Shown here one piece after another: positions 7,943 through 18,023 of a stretch of DNA of 64,000 bases. The DNA is from JBBROS01 sp038229135. Lineage in GTDB: Bacteria; Pseudomonadota; Alphaproteobacteria; Acetobacterales; Acetobacteraceae. The first letter of the stretch is position 1, and the number at the start of each line of letters is the position of its first letter. Position numbers and translations under genes: made by a program. The notes under the pieces are model-generated. The model had not been told where the DNA came from, searched no databases, and saw only the letters and a program-made list of their open reading frames with translations. The stretch spans positions 62,001-126,000 of the forward strand of contig JBBROS010000002.1 of NCBI GenBank assembly GCA_038229135.1, in the 5' to 3' direction.

Positions 7943-9109
7943 ATGCGCATCACCGCCATCCACGAGCGCGCCGTCCCGGTGCAATCGGCCATGCGCAACG
8001 CCGCGTTCGACTTCTCGGAGATGACGACCAGCGTCGTCGCGGTCGTGCTCGACGGAGCCGAGGGCGGGGGCGCGCGCCGCACGGTGGGCTACGCGTTCAA
8101 CTCGACGGGCCGCTACGCCTGCGGGGCCGCGATGCGGGACCGGTTCATCCCGCGCGTGCTGGCCACCCCGCCCGACGAGCTGCTGGACGAGGCCGGGCTG
8201 ATCGACCCGGCCCGGGTGGCGGCCCGGATGGCGCGCCGGGAAAAACCGGGTGGCGACGCCGAGCGCTCCATCCCCATCGGCACCATCGAGGTGGCCGTGT
8301 GGGACGCGCTGGCCAAGGCGCTCGACCGGCCGCTCTGGCACCTGCTGGCCGAGCGTTATGGCGCGCCCGATCGGGAGCGGATCCCGGTGTATGTGGGCGG
8401 TGGCTGGTATCAGCCCGGCGACGACCTGGCGGCCTTGAAGGACGAAGTCCGGCGCCACCTGGACGCGGGCTACACCCACCTCAAGATCAAGGCCGGCGGC
8501 GTGCCGCTCGACCAGGACATGCGCCGCATCGAGGCCGCCATAGCGCTGCTCGGGGGTGATGCCGGGCGCCTCGCCATCGATGCCAACGCCGCCCTCGAGC
8601 CCGAGCGCGCCCGGGCCTATGCCGAGCGCCTGGCCCCCTACGGCCTGCGCTGGTTCGAGGAGCCCACGGCGCCGCAGGATTTCGCCACCTTCGCCGAGCT
8701 TGCGCACGAGTACGAGCCGGCGCTCGCCACCGGGGAAAACCTGTTCTGCCAGGCCGACGTGGAGAACCTCTTCCGCTTCGGCGGCTTCCGCTTCGGCCGC
8801 GACGTGCTCCAGCTCGACCCGCCGCAGGCCTACGGCATCGCCGCATACGCCGCGATGTGCACCCGCGTGGAGGCGCTCGGCGGCTCCCGCGACCGCATCA
8901 TGCCGCACGGCGGCAACATGATGGGGTTCGCGGTCACGGCCGGGTTGGGCCTTGGCAGCTGCGAGGCCTACCCCGGCGTGTTCGGACAGTTCGGCGGCTA
9001 TGCCGAGGGCATGGCGGTGGAGAACGGCACGCTGAACCGCCCGGACACGCCGGGCATCGGCTTCGAGAAGCAACCGGCGCTGCACGCCCTGATGCAGGAG
9101 ATGGCATGA
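7943..9109 (+). CDS. Enolase-superfamily dehydratase, D-tartrate dehydratase-like
   Basis: The protein has 388 residues with the capping domain and barrel of the mandelate racemase/muconate lactonizing group. The catalytic KxK is in HLKIKAGG near residue 180; metal ligands appear in IDANAALE near 210, WFEEPT near 236 and ATGENLF near 262. The MPHGGNMM block near 319 should supply the catalytic His, as in Bradyrhizobium D-tartrate dehydratase. The likely reaction is dehydration of a sugar acid or hydroxydicarboxylate to a keto acid. ATG 7943 abuts the Bug stop. The tartrate assignment is from motif memory; another acid-sugar substrate is possible. Confidence 0.75.
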   Translation: MRITAIHERAVPVQSAMRNAAFDFSEMTTSVVAVVLDGAEGGGARRTVGYAFNSTGRYACGAAMRDRFIPRVLATPPDELLDEAGLIDPARVAARMARREKPGGDAERSIPIGTIEVAVWDALAKALDRPLWHLLAERYGAPDRERIPVYVGGGWYQPGDDLAALKDEVRRHLDAGYTHLKIKAGGVPLDQDMRRIEAAIALLGGDAGRLAIDANAALEPERARAYAERLAPYGLRWFEEPTAPQDFATFAELAHEYEPALATGENLFCQADVENLFRFGGFRFGRDVLQLDPPQAYGIAAYAAMCTRVEALGGSRDRIMPHGGNMMGFAVTAGLGLGSCEAYPGVFGQFGGYAEGMAVENGTLNRPDTPGIGFEKQPALHALMQEMA

Positions 9110-9120
9110 CCCGACAGCAC

Positions 9121-9210
9121 CGTCATCGCGAGCCGAAGGCATGGCGATCCAGGGGCCGCACAGAGCAGGCCCGCCGGCCCCTGGATCGCCACGCTCCGCT
9201 CCCGATGACG
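9121..9210. repeat. Intergenic hairpin repeat (REP-like), copy 3
   Basis: This is a 90-bp imperfect palindrome from CGTCATCGCGAGCCGAAGGC to CCCGATGACG. The long complementary arms are ATGGCGATCCAGGGGCCG and CGGCCCCTGGATCGCCACG. It fills the gap between the dehydratase stop (9109) and tctB (9225), inside what otherwise looks like one operon, so it may tune relative expression of the permease genes. Confidence 0.78.
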
Positions 9211-9224
9211 ACGGAAGCCTCACC

Positions 9225-9689
9225 ATGAGCCACTTCGCGACCAACCGTGACTACTACGCCGGGGCCACCATGGCCCTCATCGGCGCCGGCGCCATCTACG
9301 AGGGCTCGGAATACGGCATCGGCACCCTGTCCCGCATGGGGTCCGGCTTCTTTCCCGTGGCCATGGGCGCCGGGCTGGTCATGATGGGCATCGTCATGGC
9401 GCTCAATCGCAGCCCGGCGCCCGAAACCGCGGACGCCCACGGCCCGGGCGCGTTCGACGTGCGCGGCGCGCTTGCCGTCACGGCCGGGGTGGCGCTGTTC
9501 ATCGCGCTGGCCAAGGGCGCCGGGCTGGCGCCGGCCATCTTCGCCTGCGTGTTCGCCTCGGCACTGGGCGCGCGCACGACCACGCTGAAGGAGGCCCTGC
9601 TGCTGGCCTTGGGCGTGACCGTGTTCGGCGTGCTGCTCTTCCACTACGGGCTGCACGTGCAGTTCCCGGTCATTCGCGGGGTGTTGTGA
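9225..9689 (+). CDS. tctB: TctB, small membrane subunit of the tripartite tricarboxylate transporter
   Basis: The protein has 154 residues and four predicted membrane helices: around GATMALIGAGAIYEG, SGFFPVAMGAGLVMMG, ALAVTAGVALFIALA and ALLLALGVTVFGVLL. The pattern of a GTLSRMGSGFFP loop after helix 1 is typical of TctB. The start MSHFATN at 9225 lies just past the repeat. Its stop overlaps the tctA start, as usual for tctBA pairs. It works with TctA and a Bug protein in solute:cation symport of organic acids. Confidence 0.9.
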   Translation: MSHFATNRDYYAGATMALIGAGAIYEGSEYGIGTLSRMGSGFFPVAMGAGLVMMGIVMALNRSPAPETADAHGPGAFDVRGALAVTAGVALFIALAKGAGLAPAIFACVFASALGARTTTLKEALLLALGVTVFGVLLFHYGLHVQFPVIRGVL

Positions 9690-11206
9690 TGGATGGCGTC
9701 GTCGGACTGATCCATGGGTTCTCGGTGGCGCTGCAACCGGGGAACCTGCTGTGGTGCTTCGTGGGCGTCATGGTGGGCAACCTGGTGGGTGTCCTGCCCG
9801 GCATGGGGGTGCTGTCGGCCATCTCCATCCTGCTGCCGCTCACCTTCGGCATGCAGCCCGTCTCGGCGCTGCTGATGCTGTCGGGCATCTACTACGGCGC
9901 GCAGTATGGCGGGGCCATCTGCTCCATATTGCTCAACCTGCCGTGCCACCCGCCCCACGCCGTCACGTGCCTCGACGGCTACCCCATGACCCAGCAGGGC
10001 CGGGGCGGCGTCGCGCTGGGCATCACCATGCTCGCGGCCGTGTTCGGGGCAGCCTTCGGCATCCTGCAGATGATGTTCATGGCGCCCTACATCGCCAACA
10101 TCGCCTTCCAGTTCGGCCCGCAGGAGATCTGCGCGCTGATGCTGCTGGGCCTGCTCGCCGGCTCAACGCTCAGCAAGGGCTCGGCGGTGAAGGGCATCGC
10201 CATGACGCTGTTCGGCATCCTGCTGAGCCTGGTCGGCACGGACGTGAACACCGGGAGCGAGCGCTTCACCTTCGGCCATCTGGAGCTCGCCGACGGGCTC
10301 GAGCTCGTCACCGTCAGCCTCGGCCTGTTCGGGATCGCCGAGTTCCTGAAGTCGGTGAACGTGCTGCCCACCACGGGCCGCACGGTGCGGCTGGGCTTCC
10401 GGGACCTGCGGCCGCAGCGGGAGGACGTGCGGCGCGCCATGCCGCCCATCCTGCGCGGAACGATCATCGGCAGCCTGTGCTCGCTCATCCCCGGTACCGG
10501 CCCCACCATCGCCAGCTTCATCTCCTACGCCGCCGAGAAGAAGGTCTCGAAAACCCCCGAGCGCTTCGGCCACGGCGCCATCGAGGGCGTGGCGTCCCCC
10601 GAGGCCTCCACGCACTCGGCCGTGCAAGGCGACTTCATCCCGACCATGAGCCTCGGCATCCCGGGCGACGCGGTGATGGCGCTGCTGCTGGGCGCGCTCA
10701 TGATCCACGGCATCCAGCCCGGCCCGCGCCTCATCATCGAGCAGCCGGACATCTTCTGGGGCCTGATCGCGAGCTTCTGGATCGGCAACCTCATCCTGGT
10801 GGTGCTGAACGTGCCCATGATCGGGCTCTGGGTGCGGCTGCTGAGCGTGCCCTATCGCTACCTCTATCCCACCGCGCTGTTCTTCGTGTGCATCGGCGTG
10901 TTCGCGGCCCGCAACGAGATGTTCGACGTGGCGGCCACGCTCGTGTTCGGCGGGTTCGGCTACCTGCTGCTGCAGCTGGGCTTCGAGCCGGCGCCGATCC
11001 TGCTCGGCTTCGTGCTGGGTCCGCGCCTCGAGGAGAACTTCCGCCGGGCCGTGCTGATCTCCCGCGGGAGCCTGACGACCTTCATCGAACGCCCGATCTC
11101 GGCCACGTTCATCGCCCTCAGCGCCATCCTGCTGCTGACGCAGGTGTATCTGGCCCTACGGCGCACGAAGCCGCCGATCAAGATCCCGGAGGCAGCGTAC
11201 GACTAG
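9689..11206 (+). CDS. tctA: TctA, large permease subunit of the tripartite tricarboxylate transporter
   Basis: The protein has about 505 residues with some 11-12 hydrophobic helices. Family signatures are VGVLPGMGVLSAISILLPLT near residue 30, GIYYGAQYGGAICSILLNLP near 70, LIPGTGPTIASFISYAAEKK near 270, and TMSLGIPGDAVMALLLGALM near 320. The start ATG 9689 overlaps the TctB stop by one base; GTG 9686 is an alternative. It is the last gene of the rightward operon and ends directly against the convergent repeat-protein gene with no terminator visible. Confidence 0.95.
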   Translation: MDGVVGLIHGFSVALQPGNLLWCFVGVMVGNLVGVLPGMGVLSAISILLPLTFGMQPVSALLMLSGIYYGAQYGGAICSILLNLPCHPPHAVTCLDGYPMTQQGRGGVALGITMLAAVFGAAFGILQMMFMAPYIANIAFQFGPQEICALMLLGLLAGSTLSKGSAVKGIAMTLFGILLSLVGTDVNTGSERFTFGHLELADGLELVTVSLGLFGIAEFLKSVNVLPTTGRTVRLGFRDLRPQREDVRRAMPPILRGTIIGSLCSLIPGTGPTIASFISYAAEKKVSKTPERFGHGAIEGVASPEASTHSAVQGDFIPTMSLGIPGDAVMALLLGALMIHGIQPGPRLIIEQPDIFWGLIASFWIGNLILVVLNVPMIGLWVRLLSVPYRYLYPTALFFVCIGVFAARNEMFDVAATLVFGGFGYLLLQLGFEPAPILLGFVLGPRLEENFRRAVLISRGSLTTFIERPISATFIALSAILLLTQVYLALRRTKPPIKIPEAAYD

Positions 11207-13410
11207 TCACTGGTTGTATTGGATCAGGAGGTAATCGATCGCATCGGCCGTCCCCGGCAGCAGCGTCCCGGACGTTATGCTGAAATGCGCATTCGCCGTG
11301 GCCAGGTCGATCCCCGTGAAGGTCATGGACGCCAGGATCCCCGTGCCGGGCCCATTGAGCTCCGAATGGATCGTGAGGCCCTTGTATCCCGTCGCCCCGT
11401 CGTTCTCCGTGTAGGGCCGCGTGCTGAGCCCGGGGTGGAAGCCGAAGATGGTGGCTTGGTCCCCCTGGTGGAAGTTCACGATCGTCGACCAAGTCTCCAC
11501 GCCGCCGCGCCCGTCCACGAAGAACGTGTCGAACCCGCCATCGGCCCCCGTGGCGCCGATCAGGAAGTTCGATCCGCCACCCCCGTCCAGCACGTTGTTG
11601 CCCGCCGTGACCAGGAGCGCATCGCCCGCAGGCCCGCCCTTCAGGAATGTGTTCGGCGCGTTGGCCGCGATCGCCACCGCGCCCGGCCCCGACCAGATGT
11701 ATTGCCACTGCAGGTAGTCCACAGGGCCGCTGTAGCGCGTGCCGGGATCCTGGCCCGCGGTGCCCGTCGTCACGTCGGTATATTGCATCGCGTCCGGCGC
11801 GGCCGGGCTCTCCAGCAGGACCTGCGTCCCGCCGCGGCCATCCCCATACAGCTTGTAGGTCGAGCCCGCCGGCGCAACACCGAAGTTCAGCGACCCGGCG
11901 GACGCCGTGACCACCGTGCCCCCTGCCCCCGTCACGAGCGTCGCCCCGGTGATGCCCTTCAGATCGACCGAGTTCCCCGGTACGAACTGGTTCACCGCCG
12001 TCGCGCCCGACAGCGCCTTCACCCGCACCGTCGAGCCGGCACTCTCGAACATCAACGACCCGCCCGTCAGCGCCTCGGCCTGCTGCAGCTGGCTCTCCAC
12101 CAGCAGCACCCCCGGCACCCCCAACGGCGTGTAGTACGTGGGAGACGACGAGGCCGCCCCCGGCGCGATGTCCTTCAGCAGGAACGTCCCGAACGCGCTG
12201 CCGTCGGTGATCCACGGCTCGAAGCCGCTCACCCCGTCGTTCATCGTGAAGATCACCTTGCCCGGACCTGCAGAAGCGAACCCGTAGGCCGTCGGCGTGC
12301 CGCTTGCCCCCACCGACGCCGCACGCCGCAGCAGGCTGGTTCCCCCGGCGGTTCCATCCGTCACCCAGATGCCGACCCCGGTGCCATCGTTGGCCGCGAA
12401 CACCGCCCGCCCGTCGCCGAGCGCCGTGAAGCCATAGCCCCCGCGGTCCAGCGGGCTGAACAGCGAGTCGGCGGACCCGGCCGCCAGGTCCGCGATGCGC
12501 CGCGTGCCAGCCACGGTGCCGTCCGTCACCCAGGGCTCGATCCCGGCGCTGCCGTCATCCGCGCCGAACACGACCAGGCCGTTCCCCAGCGACGTGAGCG
12601 TCCCCGGGTTCGGCTGAGACCCTGCAAATCCCGGGTTGATGTCCTTCAGCAGCACCGTCCCGGGCGCCGTCCCATCGGTCAGCCAAAGCTCGATCCCGGT
12701 CGCATCCGAGTAAGCCGTGAACACGAACCGGCCACGCCCCAAGGGTGTGATCTGCGATGGCGAGGACCCGAACAACGACAGGTCCTTCAGCTCCTTGGAC
12801 CCGGCTGCCGTCCCGTCCGTCACCCAGAGTTGCCGGCCGTCCGTCCCGATCCCGCTGAACAGGATCTTCCCGTTCCCCATCGGCCGAAAGCTGGACGTGC
12901 TCGGCTGGCGGCCCGCCCCGCCGGAGTCGACCCCGAGCGAAACCGTCCCCGCCGCCGTTCCGTCCGTTACCCAGAACGTGCGTCGGTATCGTAATACACA
13001 GCCTTGCCGTTGCCGAGCGACGCCACGCCGGTCGCGTAATTCGTGTCCACGGCGCCATGCTTGATCTCGATGGCCGCCCCCGCGGCATCGATCACCCAAA
13101 GGTTCGGGCCCACGAAGAACACGTCCAGCCCCGGGCGAAGCGGGGTGTACTTGATGACAGACGAAAGGAACGGGAACGCGCCGAACAACGTCGTCCCGCC
13201 CGCAGTTCCATCCGTCAGGTATATCGGCGCGCCTCCGAAGGCGCTCGAGTAGTCGCCCGCATAGATCCCGAGGCCGTTGCCAAGCGTGCCCAGCCCCTGG
13301 CCCGGCTGCACGCCACTGATCAGCGACGTGCCGCCCGGCGTTCCATCAGTGGTGTAAACGGGCCCGGTGGAGCTGTTGCCGACCCTGAAGATCACTGGTG
13401 CGTTGGACAT
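11207..13410 (-). pseudogene. ELWxxDGT-repeat secreted protein with Ca-binding-like C-terminus, frameshifted
   Basis: The N-terminal frame starts MSNAPVIFRVG at 13410 and runs to a TAA at 12967-12969. The C-terminal frame carries on seamlessly from FWVTDGTAAGT to 11207. A single missing base near 12980-12990 explains the break, since the last in-frame YYDTDA is followed one frame away by TFWVTDGT. About eight (Y/W)xTDGTxxGT repeats are spaced roughly 50 residues apart. The C-terminal part has an NNVLDGGGGSNFLIG stretch and a terminal domain like those of type I secreted Acetobacteraceae proteins. No leader peptide is seen. If intact it would be about 734 residues; a sequencing error is the alternative to true decay. 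Confidence 0.75.
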
Positions 13411-13584
13411 GGCGGCCCTTCGTTCGTTGCGAGCACGACCGGGGTAAGTTCGCCGGCGACGGAATAAACACGGTACGGGATCGAAAAATGCCAGTGAAAT
13501 GATTCTGCATTGCGGCCACGGCGCAGCGCAGGATCCGCGCGCGTGCCCTACAGGACGCCACCCGCGCCGTTCGCGCCGTCCGGT

Positions 13585-13594
13585 GGGGGGGGGG
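13585..13594. repeat. Run of ten G inside a 197-bp intergenic gap
   Basis: A G10 homopolymer lies between the repeat-protein start (13410) and the D-2-hydroxyacid dehydrogenase stop (13608). It is about 175 bp upstream of the repeat-protein start. Such tracts can vary in length by slippage and are also prone to sequencing error. No gene is visible in the gap. Confidence 0.5.
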
Positions 13595-13607
13595 CGCGGC
13601 TTCGGGG

Positions 13608-14558
13608 TCAGTCGTGCGTCAGCAGCCGCATCGGCGCTCCGTCCAGGAAGGCCTCGATGTTCTCCACGGTCTGCGGGAAATAGCCCTCGTAGTTCTCGCG
13701 CGTCGCGTAGCCGAGATGGGGGGTGAGGATGGTGTTCGGCGCATCGAGCACCGGGTCGCCCGGGCGCACCGGCTCCGTGTCGAACACGTCCAGCGCGGCC
13801 CCGCCGAGCCGCCCGGCATGGAGGGCGGCCAGCAGCGCCGCCTGGTCCACGAGGGCCGCACGAGACGTGTTGACCAGGCACGCGGTGGGCTTCATGCGCC
13901 GCAGATCCGCCTCCCGGACCAGCCCGCGCGTCCGCTCGCCGAGCACCATGTGGATGCTGACGTAGTCGGACTCCGCGAACAGCGTTTCCCGGCTGACCGC
14001 CTCGGCGGCGCTGCCGGCCCGCTCCGGCGTGAGGTTCGGGCTCCAGGCGAGCACCCGCATCCCGAACGCCCGCGCCATGCCGGCCACCTCGGTACCGAGC
14101 TTGCCCAGGCCCACGAGGCCGAGCGTCCGCCCCCGCACCACGCCGCCGATCCGCCGCGTCTGCCACGCGCCGGCCCGGAGGCTCCGGTCCTCGGCCACGA
14201 TGTTGCGGCTCAGCGCCAGGACCAGGCCGAAGGCGAGCTCCGCCGTGGGGTGCCCGCCGCCCTCCGTGCCGCTGACGACGATGCCACGCTCGCGGCAATG
14301 CGCCACGTCGATGCCGAGGTTCCGCATGCCGACGGTCGCGATCATGCGGAGGTTCGGCAGGTGCGCCAGCAGGTCCTTCCGGAAGGGCGTCCGCTCCCGG
14401 ATGGCCACCGCCACCTCGAACGGGCGCAGCCGCTCCACGAGCGCATCGCCCGTCACGTTGTCGGTGAAGAAGGTCGGCTGGGCCCGGGGCGCCAACCGGG
14501 CCCAATCGGCCATGTTGCGCGCCGCATCCTGGAAGTCGTCGAGAACCGCTATGCGCAT
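13608..14558 (-). CDS. D-2-hydroxyacid dehydrogenase family protein
   Basis: This 316-residue NAD-dependent dehydrogenase has the Rossmann motif LGLVGLGKLGTEVA near residue 145. The substrate/active-site Arg is in NTSRAALVDQAAL near 228, the Glu in DVFDTEP near 256 and the catalytic His in LTPHLGYAT near 275. It starts MRIAVLDDFQD at 14558, 14 bp after the FAD oxidase gene, and closes the amino-acid transport operon. A 2-keto acid released by the upstream oxidase is a reasonable substrate (inference). Confidence 0.9.
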   Translation of the reverse strand: MRIAVLDDFQDAARNMADWARLAPRAQPTFFTDNVTGDALVERLRPFEVAVAIRERTPFRKDLLAHLPNLRMIATVGMRNLGIDVAHCRERGIVVSGTEGGGHPTAELAFGLVLALSRNIVAEDRSLRAGAWQTRRIGGVVRGRTLGLVGLGKLGTEVAGMARAFGMRVLAWSPNLTPERAGSAAEAVSRETLFAESDYVSIHMVLGERTRGLVREADLRRMKPTACLVNTSRAALVDQAALLAALHAGRLGGAALDVFDTEPVRPGDPVLDAPNTILTPHLGYATRENYEGYFPQTVENIEAFLDGAPMRLLTHD

Positions 14559-14572
14559 GCCATCACCCCTCG

Positions 14573-15846
14573 TCAGCCACGCGCGTCGCTGGCCCGATAG
14601 AGCGCGATCGTGGCGGCCACGTACAGGCTTTGTAGGCCATGCAGCGGGATCGGCCGCAACCGGCTGATCGGCACGGGCAGCGCCGACCCGTCCAGCATGT
14701 GCCGCGCCAGGGCCGCGCCGAGGCTCGTCTGCAGCCCCACGCCGCGCCCCATGCAGCCGATGTCCACGAGCAGCCCCGGCGCCGGCTCGTGGATGTGCGG
14801 CAGGAAGTCGCGTGTGATCGCCACCCGCCCGCACCAGCGATGCGCGATGGGCGCCGCCCCGAGCTGCGGGAACATGCGCGCGACCACCCGCTCCAGGTGC
14901 GCCCAGTCCTCGGGCCCGGTCGGCTCCCGGAAGGGCCCGCGGCCGCCCATCAGCAACCGGCCCTCGTGGTCCAGCCGGAAGTACAGCAGCAGCTTGCGCG
15001 TGTCCGAGGACACGTGGCCCTGCGGCAGGATGCTGCGCCGCACGTTGCCCGAGAGCGGCTCCGTCGCGACCTGGAACGAGTTGACCGCGATCACGCTGCG
15101 CCGCAGCCCCGGCACCAGGTCACCCGAGTAGCCATTGGTGCACACCAGCACCCGCTCCGCCCGCACCGCGCCCGCCGCACTCCGCACGGCCCACTGGCCA
15201 TCCTCCCGCTCCACCGCCATGACGCGTGAGCCGCCGTGGATCGCGGCACCTGCCGCCTGCGCCGCCCGCACCAGCCCGCGGGCGAAGGCCAGTGGCTGGA
15301 TGCCGCCGCCGCGCCGATCCACCCAGCCGCCGAGATAGGCCGGGCTGCCGAGGGCCGCGCCCACCTCCCCACGGTCGAGCACGGCCACGTCCGCGCCGTG
15401 CCGCGCCCATTGCGCCGCCCGCGCCTCCGCCGCCCGCAGCCCGGCCTGCGTGTGCGCGCCCTGGATCCACCCGGCCCGGACACGCGGCACGTCCATCCCA
15501 TGCCGCTCGATCAGCCCGAACACGGTGTCGGCCGTGCTGCCGGCGAAGGCCACGAGCCGCTCGCCCGCCTGGCCCGGGAAGCGCGCGAGCAGCTCGTCCG
15601 GATCCCATTTTAGCCCCGGGATCACCTGGCCGCCATTGCGCCCCGAGCCGCCCCACCCCGGCTCGTGCGCCTCGAGCAGGACAACGCGCGCGCCCGCTTG
15701 GGCCAGGTGCAGCGCGGCACTCAGGCCGCAGAACCCGCCGCCCACGATGCACACATCCGCCCGGACCTCGCCATCGAGCGCGGGCGTGGGCGGGGCCGCT
15801 GGCGCCGTGGCGGCCCAGAGCGAGGGCGCGAGCGGGAAGGGCGCGC

Positions 15847-15850
<4 letters not shown>
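14573..15850 (-). CDS. FAD-dependent amino acid/amine oxidase (DAO family, PuuB-like)
   Basis: The protein has 425 residues. The FAD-binding motif VCIVGGGFCGLSAALHLA is near residue 35, followed by LEAHEPGWGGSGRNGGQ and a C-terminal DIGCMGRGVGLQTSLG block, the arrangement of gamma-glutamylputrescine oxidase and other DAO-family flavoenzymes. It starts at GTG 15850, overlapping the ABC ATPase stop by GTGA. Its position inside a polar-amino-acid importer operon argues that it oxidises the imported amine or amino acid. The substrate cannot be read from the sequence. Confidence 0.88.
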
Positions 15851-16574
<724 letters not shown>

Positions 16575-16578
<4 letters not shown>

Positions 16579-17165
16579 GCGCGCCGCTCCAGGCGGCGTA
16601 CGAGCAGGATCAGCGGGACGCTCATGCACAGATAGAGCAGCGCCACCAGCGTGAAGACGGTCGTGTTCTTGAAGCTGGACGACGCGATGAGCTTACCCTG
16701 CAGCGCCAGCTCGGCCACCGTGATGGTCGAGGCCTGGGAACTGTCCTTCAGCATCATCACGCACACGTTGCCGAAGCCCGGCAGCGCCACCCGCAGCGCC
16801 TGCGGCAGCACCACGCGGCGCATGGACAGGCCCCAGCCCATGCCGATGGAGGCCGCCGCTTCGAGCTGCCCCGCGTCCACCGCCTTGATCGCGCCCCGGA
16901 AGTTCTCCGCCTGATAGGCCGAGTAGGCGATGCCGAGCCCCAGCACCCCGGCCTGCACCGCGGTGAGAGAGATGCCGAGGTCGGGCAGCACGAAATACAT
17001 GTAGAACAGCAGCACGATGATCGGCACGCCGCGGATCAGGTTCACCACCAGCGCGCTGGCGCCCGACAGGACGGGGATGCCCGAGACCCGCAGCAGCACC
17101 CACCCGAGCCCAAGCACGGTGGACAGCACGAGCGAGCCGAGCGTGACCAGCACCGTCAGCCACAC
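16575..17165 (-). CDS. Polar amino acid ABC transporter permease (HisMQ/GlnP type)
   Basis: About 196 residues with five membrane helices. The EAA loop reads YSAYQAENFRGAIKAVDAGQLEAA, followed by SIGMGWGLSMRRVVLPQALR. The GTG at 17165 is the first usual start codon, but in-frame sequence upstream up to a CTG at 17219 encodes STFFEDAREFLPILLTG, which looks like the normal N-terminus of this family. The real start may therefore be that CTG. It lies between the binding-protein and ATPase genes. Confidence 0.9.
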
Positions 17166-17223
17166 GCCCGTCAGCAGGATCGGCAGGAACTCCCGCGCGT
17201 CCTCAAAAAAGGTCGACAGGGCG

Positions 17224-17964
17224 CTAGAGCCCCCACTTGTCCAGCAGGGCCTTCATGCGCCCGTCGTTGCGCATCCGCTCCAATGAGGCATTCACCTTGG
17301 CCAGCAGCTCGCCCTCGTCCTTGCGGACCGCGATGCCGACGGAGCCGACGATCATGGGCTTGTAGCTCCGCACCACCCGCAGGCCGGGCCACTGGCCCTG
17401 GCCGATCGCGTAGGCGACGATCGGGAAGTCCGCGAAGCCGGCCTGCAGCCGCCCGGCCGCCACATCGCGCAGGATGTCCGGCGACGTGTCGTAGACCCGC
17501 ACCTCGCTGAACACGCCGGTCTTGCGCAGCGGCTCCACGTAGGCGGTGCCCACCTGTGCACCGGCGGTGGCGCCCTTGAGCTCACTCACGTCCACGATGT
17601 CCCGCTTGTCGCCGACCGGAACGACGAGGCCCTCGCCATAGGTGTAGATGGGCGTGCTGAAGTCGATCACCTGCTGCCGCGCGGGCGTGATCAGCATCGC
17701 AGCCGACACCATGTCCAGCTTGTTCGTGGTCAACGACGGCACGAGCGTCGAGAACTGCATGGGCTGGATCTCGACGGCGAGGCCGTTCTCCTCGGCCACG
17801 GCTCGGACCAGGTCGACCATCATGCCCTGGATCGTGTTCGTCTTCGTGTCCAGGAAGGTGAACGGCATGCCGGTGGGCGTGGCGCCCACGCGGAGCACCT
17901 GCTGCGCCGACGCCGCACCCGCCCAGAGCAGCGCCACCGCCACGACCCATGCCCTGATCCGCAT
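17224..17964 (-). CDS. Polar amino acid ABC transporter substrate-binding protein
   Basis: The protein has 246 residues with a signal peptide (MRIRAWVVAVALLW up to ASAQ). The mature part has the family-3 solute-binding fold: VGATPTGMPFTFLD, IQGMMVDLVRAVAEENGL, and DMVSAAMLITPARQQVIDFS. It delivers an amino acid or opine-like compound to the permease/ATPase pair downstream. It is the first gene of the operon 17964 to 13608. The co-transcribed FAD oxidase and 2-hydroxyacid dehydrogenase suggest that the ligand is catabolised by oxidation. Confidence 0.92.
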   Translation of the reverse strand: MRIRAWVVAVALLWAGAASAQQVLRVGATPTGMPFTFLDTKTNTIQGMMVDLVRAVAEENGLAVEIQPMQFSTLVPSLTTNKLDMVSAAMLITPARQQVIDFSTPIYTYGEGLVVPVGDKRDIVDVSELKGATAGAQVGTAYVEPLRKTGVFSEVRVYDTSPDILRDVAAGRLQAGFADFPIVAYAIGQGQWPGLRVVRSYKPMIVGSVGIAVRKDEGELLAKVNASLERMRNDGRMKALLDKWGL

Positions 17965-18023
17965 CGCACCCGCTCCCCGAAACCCTCGCGATGCTGGCCC
18001 ATCGCGCCCCGCGCCACAAGCGA

